Shown: positions 25,701 to 36,035 of the stretch, one piece after another
Numbering within the stretch: position 1 is the stretch's first letter
Layout of the letters: each line of letters starts with the position of its first letter
Assembly: GCA_009761415.1 (NCBI GenBank)
Contig: QUOL01000010.1
Span: 248,001 to 312,000 of the forward strand
Source: Sarcomyxa edulis
Taxonomy: Eukaryota; Basidiomycota; Agaricomycetes; Agaricales; Mycenaceae
Length of the DNA: 64,000 nt
Reading direction: 5' to 3'
Notes under the pieces: generated by a model
Seen by the model: the letters and a program-made list of their open reading frames with translations, nothing else
What the model was told of the DNA's origin: nothing
Databases searched by the model: none
Made by a program: the position numbers and the translations under genes

Positions 25701-28700
25701 ATGTATGTTGCCTTGTTGCCTTTGTATGCCACTGAGGATGTTGACAAATTCTGATCATAGAAACGGAGGAGACACACCCGTTGATGTCAACGATGTCAGT
25801 CACGCACTTCAAAACGTGATTCTAGAGAGGAAGTCGGAAGATACTTGGCAAATCGATTGTTTCGGTGGATTTTCTGCTGCTCCTATCCGGCCGCCCGATG
25901 AAGTAGGTTTAATTACCTCGTCATTGGCCCTCTTCTCATATTCATCTCTTAAAGGCTATTGTCCTCTGTCTTGATCTCAGCCAATCCATGAACAAACGTT
26001 CTGGTGTTAAACGATCGAGTGTTGACGGTCCAGATGATATGGCTTTTGACTATGATGCTGAGGCTAAAAATGAGGTACAAGAAATTGTCAAGGATGCGTC
26101 TTCAGATTTAATCCTTGAGAATGGTATGCAGTTTCCGTAGACCTTGTCGGGCTGTGCTTACGCTGAATTGTCCAGCTATCTCTCATCTGACTCACCAACA
26201 CCGAAGCTGTTATCAAGCTTGGAAATGTTATCTTGATGGGGACGTAGACGCATCACAATCGGACGGTGCTGATCGTACCGTAACACAACTCGTTGACGAT
26301 CTGTCCATCCTGGTTCATCGTGAAGTTCTCAAATTGAAATCCTCACTGGAATCCCATCCGTCGACAGAACACGAGATAGCTATGCGACAGGTGCCGTGAT
26401 AATGTCTTATCATCTCGTAAGTTTCTGAAGATCTCCCTATAGCTCGCATATTTTGCTGCAGCATGTGGGAGTCACAAGGAGACACTGGTTGCATGTCTGC
26501 AAGAGCTTCTAGACAGCTTCGAGATAAACGATGTAGTTGGAGTGGAACCGTACACAATTCCTCGCAATTTCATCGATCCAAGGTTCGCAAATCCCTGACA
26601 GTTCCTCTATGCAACTGATCATCTTGTAGGACTGGCGACCTCCTAATAAATCCTGTTCATCCCAACAATGCGCCCGATCAGACGTCATTTGTGAACATAC
26701 ATTCGCAGCCATGGTTCGAATCGCTGGATCGCTGGCCCTTGGGAATCCCTAAATCAACATCCTTGCTCACCAAATCGGACCAAGTCAAGGATGCGATTGC
26801 AAGATGGGTCAGATAATCCTATTCACACTAGTTCATGAATTTTGACTCCGTCTGTAGATGTCTGCAAGTGATATATTGGCGGCCAACGAAACTGACGGTG
26901 ACGAGATAATGGTGACACTTCGATATGAAGGCCAAGAAACATCCTGGTCCCTTACGACGTCAACCACATGTCGGACATTATACTGTTTAGCAAACCGGGT
27001 AACTCAAGCACGTTTTTCCTCATTCACCTTGAGACTCGTGAACTCAAGAGTTCCTATAACCGACTCTGCCACTCTTACACTAGGCTTGACAGACCTTTCC
27101 ACTGGGGGTACCATTGAGGTATCCCGGACTTCACCCCAACGTCGGAGGATGGCCGATGTCACTGTTGAAGACGGAGCAATGATGAAACCGACGATTATCT
27201 TACCTCCGGATGCACCCATACTTGCGGTGCTCGGATATCTTCTGGCTTGGAGAAAATGTTCCATGTCTCAAATCATGTTATGGTACGTGGTATTTAATAG
27301 TGTCGCGAAGCTTGTCTTAACAGCGTAGGCTAGGTATGACCTCACCAAAGTTGGAGATGGAATCAACAAAGGGACCTTGATTGGATTCAGTTCATTGACG
27401 ACGGTCCGAGACTTTGGTTATTCGACTGTCTTTGACTGCAGTCCGTGGTATTGGACCCCCTCTGGAGCACAGAGAGACAGAGAGAACAGCAGGCACTTGA
27501 AACGGCTAGACCTGATGAAAGAACTCTTCAACATATTCTTAAACCGTGCTGTAAGATTCCTGTTGCGGTCGTTGATCGTATACATATTAATATTGACACT
27601 ATCATGACAGGCATCTTTCGATACCTCTGTCTCTTTAGTTCTTGGACTCGTCACATGTATGTACCTTTCTCCGGAGTCTTGCATTGTGTGGTTTGCATAT
27701 TGAAACCCGACCATCGTAGTCTCGGATCGAGCATCTGTCAAGCAAGAACTGACTCCAATATTCGAAAACTTCCGCCAAAAGCTTGATAGAGTCAGTGCAC
27801 ATGGCGACAGTGCGGTATACGATGCTTTAGATCTTGCTCGTTCTGTTCTTACGAACTATCGACGAGATATCCCTAATCTCCGGCGCCGTATCATTATTGT
27901 ATCTGACGGGCACGATACGAACTCCGAGTCCTCCGCAGTAGAGGTTTGCGGCGCGCTACAGAACAGCAGAGTCATCGTGGATTCTGTCCAGGTAGGGACC
28001 CAGAGTGACAGCACTCTTCATGCTATCTCAGTGGCAACAGGTATACATCCTTCCTGCTCCAACGTTAAGAGGTGATTCTGACTCTTTCCAGGAGGATATC
28101 GATTTTCCCCCCGAACGTCTTTAAGTGACGCGTTCAGCATCTTCGTTCGTAAATCCCAATGCATCCTGTGTGTTTCGCGACTGATTTCGCTTTCTTAGGA
28201 CCTTGAGACGATGTTGTCTTCGGCGGAGCGTCCTAATAGAGCTGCCAAACCCCCTGTATTATCTGCTGTGTCTCTTCAAGACTATGGCGATACGACGCTG
28301 TACCCTATAGACGTCGTCACCATCGATCGTTTCCCAAAACGTGAGGAGCATGCAAAACTTCGAGATAATGTCAGACCGGCAAGTGCCTCGATTAACACTG
28401 CTCAACCCAGTGATGATCGGACTAAACGGATTATGAGAGAGGTATGAGTGTCTTGATCAGATCCTGATGACAGTCTGCTGACACCTTGAGCCACAGTTGA
28501 AGGCTCTAGTCGCAGACCCTCATCCTCAAGTTGATGTATATGTCAATGACAGCGATATGTCTTTCTTCAAGGTCATCGTAGAGGTACGCGACCACCCAAC
28601 CATCATACCGGATATGCCGTTGATTCATCCAACAGGCTCCGACGGATGCTGATTCTCAATGCCCGTACAAGGGTGGTTGTTTCCTCCTTACTTGTGACCT

Positions 28701-29176
28701 TCCTGCTGGGTATCCTCGTGATCCGCCTGAAATTCGCTTTGTCACATTTATCTTACACCCCAACGTACGTATAAATCACTGACCTCTGTGATTCTCGACT
28801 AACGATGCGTTCGCCCATTAGGTTTCGAAACAGGGCAAGGTAAGTTTTTCGGCGAAGACTCGCTTCAAACTATCTGATTGATCAAACATTACAGGTCTGT
28901 ATCGCAGAACTAGGCCGTCTATGGTCCTCAGATATCACATTGAAGGAGGTGTTCAGTCTGATATACGGTTTGCTTCTCGAGCCCGACTTGGAGAATCCTC
29001 TAGAGATTCAAGCTTCTCTCAAATACTGTATGTTCTCGTTCATCGCAGTGTTACTCTTTCTGATTGTTGTTATAGATGATGATGATGGCACATATGCTCT
29101 CGCTGTAGCCACGGCGGTTTTAGAACATGCTTCCAAGACTCGGGCTCAGTGGCAAGCAGAGCTCGACCCCGAGTAG
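22767..29176 (+). CDS. giant ubiquitin-like / Cys-His-rich / vWA / E2 (UBC) fusion protein
   Basis: Probable multi-domain ubiquitin-pathway protein, substrate unknown. Order seen: an N-terminal beta-grasp-like segment (RRVLIAFGDEL ... LTLTIAEGFELRPQDGINVIHDGEIVTVT, 22767-23120) resembling ubiquitin-like/coilin N-termini; a Cys/His-rich region (23440-24010) with HCSVC, FPCPAC, YCPL, GCGHLHHAHC and CPSGCP, RING-like in character; a long helical and beta region (24330-25900); a vWA start with MIDAS LDLSQSM (about 25970); a ubiquitin-like segment (VTLRYEGQETSW ... ITDSATLTLGL ... GGTIEVS, 26890-27125); the vWA remainder (GDSAVYDALDLARSVL, RRRIIIVSDGHDTNS, 27800-27930); then a UBC domain (28480-29176) with YPRDPPEIRF, LHPN, VCIAELGRLWSS, LLLEPDLENPL. 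About 20-25 introns and roughly 1,700 residues. Some middle exon joins are uncertain. Confidence 0.75.
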
Positions 29177-29518
29177 GGTGGCCGGTAGCATCCTCTTTAT
29201 CTTAACATATTCTACAAGATCTAGTTTTTCGTGCGGAATCACAAATATCAAATATATTCTGATCATCTCGTTGGTGGGATTCAAGTATTCAAAATACTCC
29301 CCCCTCGACAACTCGTCGAGGACTCGATAGCAATGAATCTGTGGGAGGCAATCTTGAAGTACAGCGACAATTATGCGCCACAGGCAATGAGAATTGCAGA
29401 AATGTAATAGATCTATAGTTTCTGAGTCATTCATACGCATCTACATACATACAATACGAATGTACGGTTGGACATGATACATATACAAGGTCGTTTGAGA
29501 GTGATTTCATAGTCATCG
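29177..29518. other. convergent 3' intergenic region
   Basis: Lies between the stops of the E2 fusion gene and the ABC transporter gene. No feature beyond AT-rich 3' sequence is seen. Confidence 0.5.
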
Positions 29519-32500
29519 TCAGCGACGTTCGCGAACTTTCAGCCAGATGACACCAATTACCCCGATTCCAAATCCAGCGATGAAACCAAACAGAACCAGC
29601 ACGTCCCGGTAATAGTTGTTATCACCGAAACCGAAAAGCTAAAAGGCAAGACGGGTGGAAGATTGTCAACAATAGACCTAAAGCAGAAGACAGGAGGAGG
29701 TACGAACAACATCCATGATCAGACTTGCTGATACTTGTACTGTTACGCCCTCCAGAGTGTCGTCGATCATCAACCCACTACTAATTTCGTTGGTTGCCAG
29801 GGCTTCCAAGTTATACTTCAGCGGACAGAGCCATTGCAGCCAACGAAGGACGGGCGGGATGGAATTTAGATGGACGAAGAATCCTGCGAAGGTCATTTGA
29901 TAGAGGGCAGATAACGCAGAAAGAAGAATTGCGATTCCGCCGTTATGGAAGAGAGCGCCGAGAAGAAAATTCTGCGGAGTGGCGTAAGAGGCTGTGGCAG
30001 GAGGAAGACAGAGATACTCACGTAAAGCGTCATGGCTAGAGTATAAAGGACTAGAATCAATAGGAATTTGAAGAAATGGGCAGCGTCGGCAGTGAGGCCC
30101 GTCATCCAATACGTGCTGACGGACCTGTCAGAATACAGAAAGCAAAGATGATACGAACACTTACATGGTCGATACAACAATAGTCGGGATGACGCGTAAC
30201 GGAATGACATCGAATAAGAATCGAGAAACAAGCCATGCGGAGGGGCTTTGCGTAGCGTAAATTAATTCGGAAGGATATGCAAGCGAGTAAAGGACATACC
30301 TGTAGTATGAGCTAGATCTCTCCCGTAAGAACAATGGCCGAATCTCGACGACGTTATACAGTGCACTCAGTGATGAGAATGCGACGAGAGCACCCTAAGA
30401 GAATATTCACAATTACTAACATGCCTATTAGAAGCGAAGGACGACCAACCAAGAAAAAGAGACATCCGACTCTGGATTGGAATCCTGCGATGGTAACCCC
30501 GGTTTGGAAGTACAGTCCACCTGACAGGATGTTCAGAAGATGGACAGCAAAGAGACGCGCATAATCAGAGCATACCACAGAACACACCCAGGATCGCCGA
30601 GACGAACACATGGGCGAAGAACAACGTTTTGTCCCTGGTCGTCCGGATACGTGAGCGAAGCGAACATACAGAAAAGCTAGAGACACTGACCTCCTCAGAA
30701 TTTTCCATTCTCTGCCCGAAAGAACCTGTATCTGCGTCAAAAATGTAGTAGCGCAGGTGTCTTTCGGTCCAGCAGATCGAGCTCGGGCCCACATTCCAGA
30801 CTGTTTCTCCGAAGTGTAAGGTACGTCAACATAGGCAACTCCTCTTTCTGTTGCATCCAGTGATACGCCGGCACCCCTCTCCTTGCTGAGCGCCTCGACA
30901 GGGCAGCCACCTTCACCTGAGCTGCTGACCTTCGTATTACTGGCGCTTAGCTGGAACAATGCTACAGGCGGGTCGGTGGCAACTTCCAAGAGATAATCTG
31001 CGACATTATAGCCAGGTGGGCAGGGTTCGACTAGTCCGACGCGTTCAAAGTGCTCTGCCGGTGCGAAACATCCGGGTCCTGAATAAAGAGCGCGTCCGTG
31101 AGACAGGAGGAGAATCGAGTCGAATTGTTGGTACAGCTGCGAACTATTTTTTCCCCAGCGTCAAGAGACAAAAGATCATCGGACTAGAACAACACTTACC
31201 TGGGTTGATGGATGGAAGCGATTACCACGGTAGGATTTACCGGATCGTGGGCGATGGCGTGCAAGACAGTGGCGACCTTGGATGCAGAGACCGAATCCAA
31301 CCCTGAGTAATCAGTGAGTCGGTATATACGACGTAGAAGAGTGGAGAAGATATTGACCTGACGTAGGCTCGTCCAAAATCAATATATCGGGACTCGCAAC
31401 CAACTCCAGACCAATACTGACTCTCCTCATCTCGCCTCCACTAATTCCTCTAGACTTCCCGCCACCAACATCTCCTGCGTATCCGATTCTAGTGTCGCGT
31501 AAAGCAGAGATTCCCAATTTGTCCATTAGTCGCTCGACGCGAGCAGATTTCTCTGCGTCAAGAACGCGTTCCGGAAGCCGTAGTCGAGCAGCGAACATGA
31601 GGGCCTCGTGAACCGTCAGAGTCGGCGGTAGAATGTCCTGCTGGGGAACGAAACCGATGCTTGGATTGACTTGACTACGAGTAGGGTTGGTGAAGGATAC
31701 GGAACCTGTCATAACGCCAGACTTGTTCTTCCTCGCGAGGATCTCGACCAGTGTCGTCTTTCCTGCGCCACTAGGACCGAGGATAGCCATCATCTGACCG
31801 GCTCTGACGACTCCAGAGACGCAATCCAAGACGGTTTTATCCTGATACTCTCTTTCTCCGCTGCGGAAACCATTAACGAGCCCTGTGGCGAAGGCTGCGG
31901 CACCCTGCTTGTCCGGTATCATGTAACTGACGTTGTCCCACTCGAGATCCACGCCGCCGTTCCCAAGATCTGTCATCTTCTCAGACCCGACGATGGCATT
32001 CCTCGCCTTCCTCTGCCTTATAAGTCCAAATACGACAGTGCAAATGGCCAGGAAGACTAGACCGCACACGACGCAAAGCCCGGCAATAACACCACCACTA
32101 ATCGGCTTTCCACTACTCGTGGAGGTAGTGGTGGAATCACTGGTCTGGTCAATGACGCTCTGCTTGACGCATTCCCCAAACGTGCACCCTGCTAGAGCAA
32201 GGCCGGAATTACCGAACACGGATTCGAGAACGGATTGCTTGAACGCGCATGTCGCAGTGTTTGTTGTATTGTCAGGAGCTTCGCATGAGATGTCGAGAGT
32301 TCCGGATAGTGTGTTTATGGTAGTCGTGAGATTGAAGGCGGGTACTCCTCCGCAGAACGTAGCGTCTGTGCGACACGTGCATTGTAGATTGTTGCAAGTC
32401 CAATCTGACGCGCCAGTTCCGTCATCTGTGGTGGCACATGTATCAGCCTCGCAGTAGAACTGTTCGACACCTGCGTAGAAGAGTTGGGCGTAGACGGAGC

Positions 32501-33114
32501 CTGCTGAGCCGAAGCCAGTAACGTTTGGAATGGGTGTGAGAGTTGGTTCGAGCGTTCGCATGATGTTCAAGGTGGAAGCGAGGGGGTAGAGATCCTGAAG
32601 CATCTCGTTCTACGGAGAGAGGGAGGTCAACAAGACGTTGGCAGAGAAGTTACAAAACCGAACGTACATTGACGTCGCAGCTCATCTGACTGGATGAGTA
32701 TACTTGTGCCACATTAGAGCAGACCATCGTATCGTTCAGGCCATTCTCAGAGTTGGCCAGAGCGTCAGCACTTGACTGCGAGTATCCCGAAGCGCTGTAG
32801 GCGGTCTGGCATGCGTTTGCGGTAAGACAGACATTACATCCCGTTCCGGTCCATCCACTTTCGCATGTACAGCCAGAGGCCGTCATATTAGCGAAAGTTG
32901 AACCAACTGCCACGGTAGCCAGTGACCGTGAGGTTCCGTCAAAGATGGTACCGCCGCATGGTGGTTCATTGCAAGTAGCACCGCCGAAACCTGTGGGACA
33001 AGCACAAGTAGATCCGTTGACGAACCCGTAATTTTCACAGGTCTGAGCTTCTGCAAAAACGGTGAGCAAAAGTATACCAGAGATTAGTTTTACAGGACTT
33101 GGGAGGGAGTGCAT
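29519..33114 (-). CDS. ADP1: ABCG-family transporter with EGF-like ectodomain (Adp1 type)
   Basis: Membrane half-transporter of the ABCG subfamily; substrate unknown. Seen from ATG 33114: signal peptide (ISGILLLTVFAEAQ); Cys-rich EGF-like repeats (CENYGFVNGSTCACPTGFGG, CESGWTGTGCNVC); a Cys- and Asn-glycosylation-rich ectodomain; a first membrane helix (GGVIAGLCVVCGLVFLAICT near 32080); then the nucleotide-binding domain with Walker A GPSGAGKT, Q-loop FVPQQD, signature SGGEMRRVSIG and Walker B ILILDEPTSG. After this come an H-loop (SIHQP), a Ser/Gly-rich linker (30980-30750) and a C-terminal membrane domain ending in FGFIAGFGIGVIGVIW and VRERR. The architecture is that of yeast Adp1. About 1,050 residues and ten introns. 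All ATPase motifs are intact. Confidence 0.9.
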
Positions 33115-33413
33115 AATGTGAGGGCGAAACAAGAAAACATTCTATGGCTGTCAGTGGGCCTTCGAATAAGTAGTTAATCGCCTCAGATTTCAAGACCGTT
33201 CGACCCATGATATCGTATGACTTTGAATTCTTGGATGTCAAAGTATGCCGTTAAAGGGCTCGGTCGAGGCCAAATGTGGGGAGACGCGCTTGGAGAAGGA
33301 CCAAACGGCGCCACGAGCAGTGGCAGTGCACCTGCACTAGAGCAAGCCGAAGCCAAGCCGCCGCCGCTTTCCGTTCTTACTAACACCAACTTGTTTTCAA
33401 CGTTCATCAAGAC
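33115..33413. promoter_or_regulatory. divergent promoter region ADP1-like / COX17
   Basis: About 299 bases separate the minus start at 33114 from the plus start at 33414, so both promoters must be here. No distinct motif is recognised. Confidence 0.4.
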
Positions 33414-33767
33414 ATGTTCGAATCGGTACGAGATGCTATACAGTTATCTTCAAGTTTCACTAGACACCTCCTCAGATCACTTCCTTCTGGTCCAAGACAC
33501 CAACCAAACCCTTTGACCCGACTGACCCGAAGCAGAATCCATTGAACCCTAAGGGTCTAAAACCGTACGTCTTCGCTATCTGCTTCTGTGACATACTTTA
33601 GACTAACCTAAGCTGTACTTCTCTGCAGATGCTGCGCATGCCCTACCACAAAATCTGCCCGGGATGACTGCTTCTTGAAATACGGGCCAGACGAGGCCGA
33701 CGGGAAATGCGCGGAGCTGGTACAAAGCCATCTCGCGTGCATGAGGGGATTGGGATTCAAGCTATAA
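33414..33767 (+). CDS. COX17: cytochrome c oxidase copper chaperone Cox17
   Basis: Carries copper in the mitochondrial intermembrane space to Sco1/Cox11 for cytochrome oxidase assembly. Seen: a tiny first exon encoding MFES, an intron ending near 33475, an exon with a Pro-rich stretch ending GLKP, and a last exon with CCACPTTKSARDDC, then C, then the second helix C-x9-C and RGLGFKL. The KPCC-x-C copper motif and the remaining twin-Cys helices are present. The first helix spacing is longer than in the yeast protein (12 residues between cysteines), with an Asp/Glu-rich loop. About 78 residues. The exact first exon is inferred from splice signals. Confidence 0.9.
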
Positions 33768-34497
33768 AACATGCTTGCCGCGGAAAGAAACGAACGTGCA
33801 TGTCGTTGACGTCCATCGTCGATTGACACTATCATTTTCCCCATACATTGTATTAATCACCTCACCCCATCCATTGCTATATCTATCTAGATGTCGAACC
33901 CCGCTCATATCCAAACACCATGCACACTTTGTCACTCCTGAGAGCTCCGCTCGCTTCAAACATTTTTCCCTTGGTCTCAACGCATTCCAGGGGCGCTGTG
34001 CTCCTCACCAGAGTTTCGTCTTCAACATCTCTCGAGGAGGCCATTACGACCACTAGACTCGACTTGTCATCGACTTCACATTCACCTGAGTCCTTAGACT
34101 CCTGCCAGTCGGAAATTGTTCGTCTATCTACGGAAGCTTAGCCCGGGAATGCAAGCTAGATGATGGCTTCGCCAGTGGTTCGTCGCCCGTCGTTGGCGAC
34201 AAAAGGTCATAGAAATAGGCTAATGAGTTTAGGGCATTTCTACTTTCACCGTATTCGCATCCACCACTGCTCTCTTTCGCCGACCTACCATGCTTCTTGC
34301 GAGATAGGCGAATAAGGGCTTACGCCACGGCACTTCGTGATCAACAGGTAGGACAAAGCCGAATAGCTCGCCATCAATCTTGTACGTCGTTGTATCCAAG
34401 GTGCGCTGTCGTCAGTCTCGTTCAGTCACTTTCATATCCACAACTCGATTGGTCTTGTAAGCTCTGCATTCCGACTCGTTGAAGGTGTGCGATCTAG
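33768..34497. other. intergenic region without recognised gene
   Basis: Downstream of COX17. It holds several short plus-strand frames, none with family resemblance, and the upstream region of the small gene that follows. Confidence 0.4.
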
Positions 34498-34527
34498 TTG
34501 CCCTTGGATCTCGTCCTCGCAGCACCG

Positions 34528-35038
34528 ATGGCTGCATATCATCCTATCTTTCTTTTCCTTCGACATTTCCCATCGTGTTTCTGCAGTTTCTTTCGTTTTT
34601 GTATCTATTCGGATCTGAGTAGAATCTTTCTATCGCTCTTAGCCCTTCAAGCTTCAAGCTTCAGTCCCCGGGCCACACCAGCATCACTCCTAGCTGCTGG
34701 ACAAACAACCCCTCTACTCAGGTGTATGTACTTTTTATTGATTCGACCGATTATTTAGCGGATACAACTTTGTGGAATCATCAATCAGAGAGATTTCATT
34801 GGTAGTCGTAGTTTGGCATTATCCTGGATAAAAAATACAGTACGACCCCGTGACATGGCCTCTCCAGGCCCAAGTCTCCAGACTCTTTCCCTGCACCGTC
34901 ACATACGGTCTACTCGAAAATTCACCCAGAAATTGGAACATATATATCCTGGGTTGTTACTTCACCCACGAACTCGAACGCGTCCACGGACTCAAAAATC
35001 ATTGGTGGAACGATCATGTCCGCATCTACTCCCCCTAA
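34528..35038 (+). CDS. small protein of unknown function, overlapping the MCP1 start
   Basis: I do not recognise this protein. Seen: from ATG 34528 a hydrophobic N-terminus that could be a signal peptide or membrane anchor, then AGQTTPLLS. Two plausible introns (about 34722-34758, 34802-34840) join GYNFVESSIREISL and YDPVTWPLQAQVSRLF, followed by TVTYGLLENSPRNWNIYIL, CYFTHELERVHGLKNHWWND and a stop at 35038. The composition (many Trp, His, Tyr, balanced charges) looks like a real protein rather than a chance frame. The start could also be 34498. The last 23 bases overlap the MCP1 coding start in another frame, so either the genes overlap or one model is wrong. Confidence 0.4.
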
Positions 35039-35892
35039 TGGTCTACCACAGAGTTCTTTCCGTCAAAGAGCTATACCGTATCTGACGAAATTGGCACATG
35101 GATCAACGCCCTTCATCGTGACGTTCCTGCTTATCCATATGAGCGCGCCTGCTCTTGCAAACCTCGGAGGCTCGTCTTTAGCCTCCCAAACCATGGTTCG
35201 CACTATTTAGCATTTTCTTCCAGGTTGACAACACGACGTTCTCACACCCTTGCAGATTCTAGGAAGGGAATACTATCAAACTGATTTCGGAGAGAAGTAC
35301 CTTGTTCTAGGTACACGTCTGTTCTTTCTTATGACCTTGCAAACATAATTTATCGCGAGAATACGTAGGCCCCATAGCTATCCACACACTATCCGCAACG
35401 CTGAAAAGACTCCTCAACCCCTCAAAGACTCCACCACGTCCTCTCTCCAGCCTCCTAAGCATAACAGGTTACCTGACAACCCTCTTTCTTCTCCCCATCC
35501 ACTTCTCTAGCCACCGCCTCAATCCCACCGTCTCTACACCCCCCATCCTCTCTGTCGGTCCTGCCGAGCTGGATTACGAGTTCGTTAAAATGGGATTACA
35601 GACCTGGCCTTGGAGAAGCTGGGGACTGTACACTGCGCTCGTCGGTTGCGTGCTCTTTCACCTAGTAGATGGCACGAATATCATATGGGACACCAATACC
35701 TGGCTTCGAAACACGTTGGGAGGAATGAAAGGGGAGACACGGTTTAGGAGGCAATTATTGGCCATCGGGACTGTGGGTCTTCCAGTTCTTTCCGGGATAT
35801 ACATGATATCAAGGGAACCTTTGATGATTTTCTCTTCTTTGGCGAAGAGGTTTGAAGCCGTGTATATGTCGTCTTTTATTTATCGTCTATGA
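35016..35892 (+). CDS. MCP1: Mcp1-type mitochondrial membrane protein
   Basis: Yeast Mcp1 is a mitochondrial outer-membrane protein that works with Vps13 in lipid homeostasis. Seen: MSASTPPNG, then a membrane helix in LTKLAHGSTPFIVTFLLIHM with APALANLGG; after an intron ILGREYYQTDFGEKYLV; after a second intron GPIAIHTLSATLKRLLNP, a helix LSITGYLTTLFLLPIHFSSHR, AELDYEFVKMGLQTWPWRSW, a helix GLYTALVGCVLFHLVDGTNI and a final helix near ILAIGTVGLPVLSGI. His residues within the helices and the H-R-x-x-P turn fit the Mcp1 transmembrane family. About 235 residues, two introns. Convergent with the ATPase gene, about 140 bases apart. Confidence 0.8.
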
Positions 35893-36035
35893 TTTCAAGG
35901 GTGATATTCGGGAGTTGGAACGTTCCATTTTCCTGGAGCTAGTGTACAGTGTATGTATGATTAAAGTTGCCTATCCTTTCACGGTCATCAAGTTTCGTGT
36001 GTGCGTGCGGGGTATGCAAGTCGTAAACAGGTCAT

